Shown here: positions 56,834-64,000 of the stretch, piece by piece | Numbering within the stretch: the first letter of the stretch is position 1 | How the letters are laid out: the number at the start of each line of letters is the position of its first letter | Source: Psychrobacter sp. M13 | GTDB taxonomy: Bacteria; Pseudomonadota; Gammaproteobacteria; Pseudomonadales; Moraxellaceae | Length of the DNA: 64,000 nt | NCBI RefSeq assembly: GCF_030718935.1 | Contig: NZ_CP132194.1 | Coordinates: forward strand, 1,488,001-1,552,000 | Direction: 5' to 3' | Program-made: the position numbers and the translations under genes | The notes under the pieces: generated by a model | Databases searched by the model: none | What the model was told of the DNA's origin: nothing | Seen by the model: only the letters and a program-made list of their open reading frames with translations

Positions 56834-59800
56834 TTAACTAGCAATTTTCTGGCAACCTTGACCACTAATATGACTAAAGCCACCTGAAAGTTTGGTAACC
56901 TGAATTTGCGTTAAAATGCGCTCTTTCAAAGCCGCTACGTGAGAGATAACACCAATCAATTTACCTTCTTGTTGCAAGCTGGTCAGGGTATCAAGGGCAA
57001 TATCAAGCGACTCTTCATCTAAAGTACCAAAACCTTCATCTAAAAACAATGAATCGACGCGAATATTATGACTGGCCATCTGTGACAGTCCGAGCGCTAG
57101 TGCTAGACTAATAATAAAACCTTCACCGCCTGATAAGTTCTTAGTACTGCGAATCTCGCCACCTTGATAGTTATCGATAACGTTGAGCTCCAACGCATTG
57201 TTATCATCGCGTATTAGTAGGTAGCGATCGCTCATTTTATGCAATTTTGCATTGGCATGACTGACCATAATATCGAAGGTTAAACCCTGCGCGAAGGTGC
57301 GATACTTTTTACCGCTAGCGGAACCAATCAATTCATTAAGTTGTCGCCAAACTTGCAGCTTTTCTTTTTGCACATCGATAGCCTCTCGTTTTTCTTGCTG
57401 ACTATTCTTCTTCTCACTATTGTCTTTAAGCTGTTGACTCATTGCACCTATAGTCTCAAGCAGGCGATTATTATCTACCTGAACCAGTTGCTGTTTATCA
57501 ATAAGCATTTCTCTATTATCAGCCGTCAAAGGGTTGGCTTGTTTTTCTGCTAATATTTGCTGGGTCTGCTGTAGTGCAGCGCTCGCTTGTTGTAGAGCGT
57601 TATCGATGTGCTGTTGCTGTACATTTAAAGAATTACGCTCATCTAGTGGCAGGCGTGCTGCTACAAAACTGTGCTCGGTAGCAAATTGCGAGCTTGCCAG
57701 CGCTGAGGTAAAGTCGCTTTGTTGAGCATGTAGGGTCGTAGTAGCAGATTGTATTTGCACTGCAAGCTTTTGCTGGCTGTCTTGTAATTGGGCGAGTCGT
57801 TGCGCAGTATTATCGTGCGAGCGTTGCGCAGTTGTCTGCTCATTTTTTGCCTGCTCTAACAAGTCACGTAGGCGCTCCTCCTCGACATCAGGATTTTTGT
57901 TTTCGATATTCTTCAACTTCTCATCGCGCTGTTGCTGTGATTGCTTCAGTGCAATTTCTTTATCACTGACTATCTGACTAAGCTTAAGCCGCTCATTTTT
58001 TTCATTATTCAGTTGGGCTTGTTTGGTTTCAATCTGAGCATGTAGATTACCTAGCATAGTTTTTAAGGTTTGCTGCTGATCTTTTTTCTCATGGAACACT
58101 GTCTTTAACTGCAACAAAAACCCGCGCTGCTGACGCAAAGAGTGCAGATGTTGCTCAATCCTTACGTCACTAAATATACTCTGCGTATCAATGCTGTTCT
58201 TTAAAGCCTGTAATTGCTCAGAGATATCTAATACCTCATCAATATAATTTGTATAGTTAGTAGCGGGATATTTATCTACTGATGCATGCAGGCCAGCACC
58301 AAGCGTTTGCAACTCAGAAAAATTATTACTGATCGTTTTCTCAAAACTTGCCAGCTGTTGTTGGTTGAGCTTGATGCTGGTTTCAATCTCACTAATGGCA
58401 CTGGCCTGAGTAAAGCGTTGCTGCTCCGCGTTTTCGATGGCGTTGCTAACAATAGCTTGCGACTCAGTCAGTGCCTCATATTGAGATACTATCGATTTCA
58501 GCTGCTGTTTTTTCTGAGTCAATTGCTCTCGAATAGTGCTTAAGACAGACTGGATATTATTAATAAAGTCAGCGTTATTAGCGTTAGTAATAATATTTTT
58601 TAAAGGTTCGATAATAGCGCTAATAGTATCGGTATCAGTATTTTGCTTATTATCAGACATCGATAGGTCAAGCAAAGACGCTATGATATTTCGTATCTCA
58701 GCCGTTACGGTTTTTATTTGAGTATGTATCGATGCCAATTGCTGCTGTTGCTGATCAATACGGTTTTGCTTAGTAGCACGCTCAATCTGCTGCACTGATA
58801 AATTCTGCTGCAAGGTATCAAGTTGCTGATCTAATTCTTTGATCTGCTGCTGGGTTTGAGAAGTGACGGACTGCTCATCATTGCTAGCATTGGCGCTATT
58901 TTTGCTTTGCTCCAAAATAGGATGATGCTGACCATAAGGATGCTCGGTTGCACCGCAAAGCGGGCAGGGGTGATTGTCTTGTAGCTCAACAATATAGTCC
59001 TCAAGCTTTGCGACTTTTTGTAGTAAATATAGCTGCTGTTGCTTGTCTTGCCGTTTATCTTTGGTCTCTGCTATTAGCGTCTCATTTTCCGTAATCAAAA
59101 GACGACTAGCAGCCATCTCTTTATTGATTATAGGTAACGCTGTTTCTATTTGACGGCTTTCTTGATCAAGTTCAGCAACTCGCTGCACTTTAGAGCTCAC
59201 GTGCTCGATAGTACTGTTGATCTGATCAATTTGCTCTTGTTCCACTCGCATCTGATTCAACGGCTTGTCGGCGATTAATTGTGCTCGCTGCTGCTGTAGC
59301 GTCTCTAATTGAGTGCGCGTGTCACTCATGGCTGCTTTATCAGCAGCTTGCTGCTCATTGAACTTCTCAAGCGCCGCTTGTAATTGATTGGCTTGTTGCC
59401 TAGCGCTCATTCTGTCAGTTGCTAAGCTTGTATTGTTTTGTAGTAACGCCTTTAGACGACTGCAATTATTATTAAAAGTCGCGATATCGGTATCAAGATC
59501 ATTAAGCTCATGGTGCATATTCAAAAAAGTATCAATACTTACCAGCTGCTCTTTACTGGTGGTCTGTAATACGTGATGGCTATTAATCTCTTGCGTTAGT
59601 CGCCCGATGTTAGTAGCGAGATTATCCTTACGTAGAGTGTTATCAGTTAGGCTATGGGTTTGTTGATTTATATCAGCGTCTAAGGCGCGTACTTGAGCTA
59701 ATATAGGCAAGGTAACTTGTAGCGCGTTATTAGAGTGCTCGCTAAGCTTATTAGCTGTATCTAGTTTGATAGCGGCTTGTTCGAAGTCTGCTTGTTTGGT

Positions 59801-60778
59801 CAGTATATTATCACTCAGTGCTTGCTGTTCATCGGTCAGGCTTTTAACCGTATCTCGATGATAAGTGAGTTGACTGTATTGACTATCTAACTCTAGTGCT
59901 TTATTCGCGGCTGAAAGGCGTGCTGCATCTGGAATAAAGTTTTGCTGTGACTGCTTAGCGGCTATTAGCTCATTATCATAAATCGTAAGCTTTTGCTGCA
60001 ACTCGCTCACGGCATCCAGCCAACTTATTTGCTCATACAACTGGTTAAGCGCTTGTTGCTGCTCGCTCTGCGCCGTCTGCTGGATTTTTAAGGTTTGCTT
60101 AAGCTCAGCTTCTTGCTCGCTATCTAATAACGTTAATTCATCGAGACCGAATTGTAGTTTGCTGAGTGTCTCTTCCTCAGAGCGTTTTTTCTCATGGACG
60201 TGCTCGGAGATAGTCGCATAAATATCGGTACCGGTTATCTTCTCTAAGATATCGGCACGCTCGTCAGATTTGGCTTTTAAAAACGCTGAAAAACTGCCTT
60301 GAGCCAGTAGTATCGAGCGGGTGAACTGCTGAAAGTCCATCCGTGTCAGCTCAATGATTTTATCTCGGGTGCGCGATAACTTACTCTCTAAAATTTCAGC
60401 TTCTTTTGAGGGATCACTATTTAACTTGGCAATCTCATGAGTGGCATCTTGCAAGTTGCCATCAGACTTACCATAAGCGCGGCGCTGACCCCAACGGCAG
60501 CGGTATTGTCTACCGTTTAAATCAATCACTACTTCGGCAAAACACTCGGCAGTTTGGCGGGTCATGACCTCATTACTGCTTTTGCTAATGCTAGCAATAC
60601 GCGGCGTCTCGCCATACAAGGCTAAGCAGATGGCATCCAAAATAGTGGTCTTGCCAGCGCCCGTTTGCCCAGTGATGGCAAAGATACCCTCATTAATAAA
60701 AGCGCTATCGCTAAAATCGATATGCCATTCGCCTTTTAAGGAGTTGAGGTTTTTTAGTCGTAGTTCGATTAGGCGCAT
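56834..60778 (-). CDS. sbcC: Exonuclease subunit SbcC
   Basis: SbcC is the SMC-like ATPase that with SbcD cleaves hairpins and processes double-strand break ends. The 1314-residue protein has Walker A AITGQTGAGKTT at the N-terminus and two long coiled-coil arms rich in Gln, Glu and Leu. The zinc hook is CPLCGATEHPYG near residue 608, at the tip of the arms. The C-terminal half has the ABC signature TKNLSGGEG and Walker B SLFLDEGFGTLDEES. It is longer than E. coli SbcC (1048), mainly by longer coiled coil. The gene is separated from the upstream LRR gene by 20 bases. Confidence 0.96.
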   Translation of the reverse strand: MRLIELRLKNLNSLKGEWHIDFSDSAFINEGIFAITGQTGAGKTTILDAICLALYGETPRIASISKSSNEVMTRQTAECFAEVVIDLNGRQYRCRWGQRRAYGKSDGNLQDATHEIAKLNSDPSKEAEILESKLSRTRDKIIELTRMDFQQFTRSILLAQGSFSAFLKAKSDERADILEKITGTDIYATISEHVHEKKRSEEETLSKLQFGLDELTLLDSEQEAELKQTLKIQQTAQSEQQQALNQLYEQISWLDAVSELQQKLTIYDNELIAAKQSQQNFIPDAARLSAANKALELDSQYSQLTYHRDTVKSLTDEQQALSDNILTKQADFEQAAIKLDTANKLSEHSNNALQVTLPILAQVRALDADINQQTHSLTDNTLRKDNLATNIGRLTQEINSHHVLQTTSKEQLVSIDTFLNMHHELNDLDTDIATFNNNCSRLKALLQNNTSLATDRMSARQQANQLQAALEKFNEQQAADKAAMSDTRTQLETLQQQRAQLIADKPLNQMRVEQEQIDQINSTIEHVSSKVQRVAELDQESRQIETALPIINKEMAASRLLITENETLIAETKDKRQDKQQQLYLLQKVAKLEDYIVELQDNHPCPLCGATEHPYGQHHPILEQSKNSANASNDEQSVTSQTQQQIKELDQQLDTLQQNLSVQQIERATKQNRIDQQQQQLASIHTQIKTVTAEIRNIIASLLDLSMSDNKQNTDTDTISAIIEPLKNIITNANNADFINNIQSVLSTIREQLTQKKQQLKSIVSQYEALTESQAIVSNAIENAEQQRFTQASAISEIETSIKLNQQQLASFEKTISNNFSELQTLGAGLHASVDKYPATNYTNYIDEVLDISEQLQALKNSIDTQSIFSDVRIEQHLHSLRQQRGFLLQLKTVFHEKKDQQQTLKTMLGNLHAQIETKQAQLNNEKNERLKLSQIVSDKEIALKQSQQQRDEKLKNIENKNPDVEEERLRDLLEQAKNEQTTAQRSHDNTAQRLAQLQDSQQKLAVQIQSATTTLHAQQSDFTSALASSQFATEHSFVAARLPLDERNSLNVQQQHIDNALQQASAALQQTQQILAEKQANPLTADNREMLIDKQQLVQVDNNRLLETIGAMSQQLKDNSEKKNSQQEKREAIDVQKEKLQVWRQLNELIGSASGKKYRTFAQGLTFDIMVSHANAKLHKMSDRYLLIRDDNNALELNVIDNYQGGEIRSTKNLSGGEGFIISLALALGLSQMASHNIRVDSLFLDEGFGTLDEESLDIALDTLTSLQQEGKLIGVISHVAALKERILTQIQVTKLSGGFSHISGQGCQKIAS

Positions 60779-60798
60779 GGTGGTATCTTTATGTTTGT

Positions 60799-62002
60799 TT
60801 AATAAAATGCATTGTAATTAGTAAGGTTTGGGAGTTTTTTTAATTTTTGGATATTTTCAATCTTATCTTTATCAAGGTTTATTGCTTCTAAACTTGTTAG
60901 ATTTTCAAAACTATCTGGTAGGCCTGTAATCTTATTGTTATCAATTTTTAAAATTTTTAAGTTTTTTAAATAACCTAAACTATCAGGCAGACTGGTAATT
61001 TGATTTTCGTCAACGGTAAGTATCTCTAGGCTAAGCAATTTTCCTATACATTTTGGCAGATTTTTAAGTTGATTATCTGATAAGTCAAGTAAGGTTAATT
61101 GATGTAAATTGCAAATAGTATCAGGTAACGTAGCAATTTTATTAGCAAATAAATGAAGTGACACTAGCTGAGTCATTGTTCCTATAATAGACGTTATTTC
61201 TGATAGCCCGTTATGAGAGAAAATGATATCTTCGAGTGACGTTATGGTACATAAACCCTTTGGAAACTGTTCAAATCTATTAAAACTGAGGTCAATCTCT
61301 GTCAGATTTTTCAGAGTGCTTAAATCACTAGGCAACTCAGTCATAGCATTCCAAGATAAATTGAGCTGATCAAGGAGTACAATATTTTTTATCACGTCAG
61401 GGAATTGCTTGAAAAAATTACCGCTAATATCTAGTTGAGTCAGTTGTGATAGATGACTCAGAGTATTTGGTAGTTGTTTTAGTTCATTACCTGATAATGA
61501 AATTCTTTCAAGTCTCAATAAGTTTCCAACACTGTCTGGAAAATCAATAAGTGCATTACCTCCTAGATCTAATGTTCTTAAGTGCTGAAGCTTGTCAATT
61601 TGATAATGAAATTCTTTCAAGTCTCAATAAGTTTCCAACACTGTCTGGAAAATCAATAAGTGCATTACCTCCTAGATCTAATGTTCTTAAGTGCTGAAGC
61701 TTGTCAATTTGATTTGGCAATTTATTGATTTGACATTCTTCAAGACTAAGAAAATACAGATTTTTTAGATTAAGAATACATGCTGGAAAATTTATAAGAG
61801 GGCACTTTATAATGCTTAAAGCGTTAAGGTTAGTAAGTGAGTCAAAACTTTCTGGAAACTCTGAAATATTATAATTTTTAAGCTCAAGCATTGTTAGATT
61901 ACTAAGCGCTTCTACATCTCTTGGAATGACATCCTCATCAATCTCATTTTCAATAGCCCAATCAATAATAGCTTGTAGCTTATCCTGATTTTCTAAACCC
62001 AT
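60799..62002 (-). pseudogene. Leucine-rich-repeat protein gene, frame-broken by a 109-bp tandem duplication
   Basis: The gene encodes leucine-rich repeats of about 23 residues (pattern LxxLxxLxLxxNxIxxLPxxI/L), as in the cytoplasmic LRR proteins of many bacteria. Starting from ATG 62002 (a GTG at 62008 is an alternative), the frame runs to LERISLS and then meets Asn and stop at the junction of the duplication. Beyond it, the original frame continues to 60799. Positions 61492-61604 and 61601-61713 are identical, offset by 109 bases, which is not a multiple of three. Removing one copy restores a single frame (366 codons from 62008). The gene sits between sbcD and sbcC in the same direction. Function is unknown. 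An assembly or read error is the main alternative. Confidence 0.85.
61492..61713. repeat. Perfect 109-bp direct tandem duplication
   Basis: The block at 61492-61604 recurs without mismatch at 61601-61713, giving a period of 109 and a four-base overlap (TGAT) at the junction. Because the copies are identical, it is recent or actively maintained, and the 4-base microhomology suits slippage or template switching. Confidence 0.95.
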
Positions 62003-62004
62003 AA

Positions 62005-63600
62005 TCACTCAGCCTGACTATCATCATGATAAATACTATGCAATATCTGCTGATAAGCATCCCGTAACGATTCTCTTTGAGTTTCGGCTATTTCATGAGT
62101 CGTCAAGCAGCGCTCAAATACTTCAAGCTCATTGAGATCTTGCAGCGCCTCAGAAGTTTGCTCTTGATTGAGTACTTTATTATAAGTACGGGTGTTTTTA
62201 ATCTTTAATACTTCAAACGGTAAACCTTCTACCATTGCGCTAACTTCTTCACGCAGCTCACTGACGATTTCATCACCATTATAGATAATCTCAAGCCAGA
62301 TAGATTCGTCACTATTTATATCATTGCTAGCCATAGCTAGAATAGTTGTCGCAATAGTTTGCAGATCACCTGAGACTTGCGCTAATTGTTGAAAGCAAGG
62401 AATAGCAAGCGTGGCGACTTGCATGCCAGTGTCGTTATTAGAATGAAGGGTTTCGACAGTAGTAGAGGAATTATAAAGTGTAGTGTTATTTTTTACTTCA
62501 TCAACCAATGGATCAGGGTCAGAAACTTCTTTAATACTAGCGTCAAAATCTTCAACCTCATCAAAGCCAAACAAATCATCTATCAAATCGTTGGATTTGT
62601 TGAAAACTTTTTTAACCGTTTTATCTACTTTTACGTTAGCAATTTCAATCACTTCATCAACTACATTTTCGACTAAACTTTTATCAGTAAAAGCGTTGGC
62701 AAAAGTATTTTCCACAGTTCCAAACTGGATAAGCAACACCTGCTTTTGTTGACGAGCCTCGCCAAAACCCATGGCGATAGGCGAGCCTGAATAGCGGATA
62801 TGCTCACAGCCTCCGACACGTTGCGGTACGTGCAAATGACCAAGCGCCACATAATCAAAGCATTCATCAAACATCTCAGCAGAGATTTTACCTAAATTAC
62901 CGACATACAGCTCACGTACACCATCATCTTCGGTGGTTTTACTACCAGCGGCAAATAAATGACCTGTCGCGATTATAGGGATATGGCGTTTATGAACTTT
63001 ACTTAGCTGTCGTTGATTATCTTTCGCAATTTGAGCGACGCTATCATAATGGCTGCGAATACCTGCTATAACGTTAGCGTCTTTGCTATCGGCTGACTCG
63101 CCAGCTTGACTACCTCGCACATCACGGTCACGCAGGTAGGGCACAGCAGCAATAACGCACAGCGGCTCGCCATTGTTATCATCTAACATCAGTACTTCAT
63201 CGTTTAAGTCGTCACAAGCCGTGCCGATGATATGGACATTTAAGAATTTGAGTACTTGGCTGGGCGCGTCTAAAAAGGTGGGCGAGTCATGATTACCTGC
63301 GACAATGACGATATGCTGACAGCAAAGAGTGGAAACTTTACCCAAAAATTCATAGTACAACGCCTGAGCGCGATTACTTGGGGTCATGGTATCAAATATA
63401 TCGCCTGCGACAATCAAGACATCGACTTGGCGCGCGCTAATAGTCTCTTGTAGCCAGTTTAAAAATGCTTCAAATTCTTCATAACGCAGTCGCCCATACA
63501 GCCGCCGCCCTAAATGCCAATCTGAGGTGTGTAGAATGGTTAAAGACTTGCTATCAGTGAGTGCAGATACAGTCGAATATTTGGTTGAAGGTGCAGACAT
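62005..63600 (-). CDS. sbcD: Exonuclease subunit SbcD
   Basis: SbcD is the metallophosphatase nuclease subunit of the SbcCD complex. The phosphoesterase motifs are all present: LHTSDWHLGRRLYG near residue 24, IVAGDIFDT, VAGNHDSP, ATGHLFAAG and ALGHLHVPQ. The protein has 531 residues against about 400 in E. coli. The excess is a low-complexity acidic stretch around 310-395 (Asp, Val, Lys, Thr-rich, DDLFGFDEVEDFD) between the nuclease domain and the C-terminal SbcC-binding part. About 20 residues precede the first motif. Its stop overlaps a GTG of the LRR gene (GTGA), and sbcC follows later, so the three form one operon. Confidence 0.95.
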   Translation of the reverse strand: MSAPSTKYSTVSALTDSKSLTILHTSDWHLGRRLYGRLRYEEFEAFLNWLQETISARQVDVLIVAGDIFDTMTPSNRAQALYYEFLGKVSTLCCQHIVIVAGNHDSPTFLDAPSQVLKFLNVHIIGTACDDLNDEVLMLDDNNGEPLCVIAAVPYLRDRDVRGSQAGESADSKDANVIAGIRSHYDSVAQIAKDNQRQLSKVHKRHIPIIATGHLFAAGSKTTEDDGVRELYVGNLGKISAEMFDECFDYVALGHLHVPQRVGGCEHIRYSGSPIAMGFGEARQQKQVLLIQFGTVENTFANAFTDKSLVENVVDEVIEIANVKVDKTVKKVFNKSNDLIDDLFGFDEVEDFDASIKEVSDPDPLVDEVKNNTTLYNSSTTVETLHSNNDTGMQVATLAIPCFQQLAQVSGDLQTIATTILAMASNDINSDESIWLEIIYNGDEIVSELREEVSAMVEGLPFEVLKIKNTRTYNKVLNQEQTSEALQDLNELEVFERCLTTHEIAETQRESLRDAYQQILHSIYHDDSQAE

Positions 63601-63651
63601 AGCGATATAAATTTATAATTAGTTTAAAGGCTTCAGTTTAGCATAAAGCAT

Positions 63652-63688
63652 AAAAAAACCACGCTAACATTCATTAGCGTGGATTTTT
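63652..63688 (-). terminator. Terminator of cysG
   Basis: CCACGCTAA and TTAGCGTGG pair around a short loop. T runs lie on both strands, including seven after the stem on the minus strand. It separates cysG from sbcD. Confidence 0.9.
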
Positions 63689-63709
63689 ATGGCTATCATT
63701 TATATAATG

Positions 63710-64000
63710 CTAGCTAATAACCAACTGCTCTAAACTATCGCTCTGTTGTTCAGCTAAGTTAGTAATCATTGATAGCGCATGGGCTTGCTGGCTAGATGGG
63801 TTCTCAGTCAGTTGATCTTTTGGTGTTGAAGCCGTACCACCGCGTAGCCAATTATCAGCTTTTTCATGATGACTATGCAGATTATACCAAGCTAAATCAT
63901 CATGCAGCGCAACCACATCGCCCACAATTAATAGTGCAGGGGTCGGCAGTTGGTTTTGCTCTTGCAGCTCATTGATAGTCGCAAGCGTCCCTGTTAATAC
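63710..64000 (-). CDS. cysG: Siroheme synthase / uroporphyrinogen-III methyltransferase, C-terminal end
   Basis: The frame is open to the window edge; 96 residues are visible. They include LTGTLATINELQ and PALLIVGDVVALHDDLAWYN, which match the end of the uroporphyrinogen-III C-methyltransferase domain (PALIIVGEVV-type motif). It methylates uroporphyrinogen III to precorrin-2 on the way to siroheme, the cofactor of sulfite and nitrite reductases. Whether the NAD-dependent dehydrogenase domain of CysG is fused upstream cannot be seen. The last 70 residues beyond AWYN are an Asn/Gln/Ser-rich extension. Confidence 0.85.
   Translation of the reverse strand, partial: VLTGTLATINELQEQNQLPTPALLIVGDVVALHDDLAWYNLHSHHEKADNWLRGGTASTPKDQLTENPSSQQAHALSMITNLAEQQSDSLEQLVIS

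Overview
The window is an ordinary chromosomal stretch from a gammaproteobacterium of the Moraxellaceae, most likely a Psychrobacter. This is inferred from the fused tyrA-aroA gene, the AT-leaning base composition, the large NAD-dependent glutamate dehydrogenase and the overall gene set. I see no rRNA, tRNA, CRISPR array, prophage or intact insertion sequence. About 44 genes are supported, in short operons on both strands, separated by clear rho-independent terminators.

Layout. 1-5 kb: end of hisC, tyrA-aroA fusion, rarD, folB, a divergent folK and a small unknown gene. 5-13 kb, minus strand: PACE efflux protein, cysE, ytoQ-like gene, hpt-trmJ overlapping pair and dnaE. 13-22 kb: a trans-4-hydroxyproline catabolic cluster. 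It holds an epimerase, a D-hydroxyproline oxidase, a DapA-type deaminase, an aldehyde dehydrogenase and an AGCS transporter. A PAS-AraC regulator diverges from it, and a second oxidase copy behind the terminator is broken by two one-base deletions. 22-32 kb: gamma-glutamyltransferase, two tandem acidic lipoproteins (one with nine GYDxx pentapeptides), a secreted protein, a MITE-like element, a universal stress protein, a methyltransferase and a DUF302 lipoprotein. 32-38 kb, minus strand: EamA transporter, creD, two small lipoproteins and a nicotinamide riboside pair (pnuC with a NadR-type kinase). 38-45.5 kb, plus strand: FabH-like synthase, prfA, lysS, dnaX and a LysR regulator. 45.6-51 kb: argD, yacG, a TrmB-like methyltransferase, an ABC1/UbiB-family kinase and purD. 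51.7-56.5 kb: the 1619-residue glutamate dehydrogenase. 56.6-63.6 kb, minus strand: sbcD, a leucine-rich-repeat gene and sbcC in one operon, ending perhaps with a 47-residue membrane peptide. The window closes with the 3' end of cysG.

How genes work together. The hydroxyproline genes would convert trans-4-hydroxy-L-proline to 2-oxoglutarate. PnuC and the NadR-like kinase would take up and phosphorylate nicotinamide riboside. SbcC and SbcD form one nuclease complex. dnaE and dnaX both serve the replicative polymerase.

The most unusual structure is in the leucine-rich-repeat gene between sbcD and sbcC. A perfect 109-bp tandem duplication puts it out of frame, and deleting one copy would restore exactly 366 codons, so the gene may be switchable. 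Other points worth checking are the paired GYDxx lipoproteins, the nested inverted repeat at the hydroxyproline promoter and the decaying oxidase paralogue.
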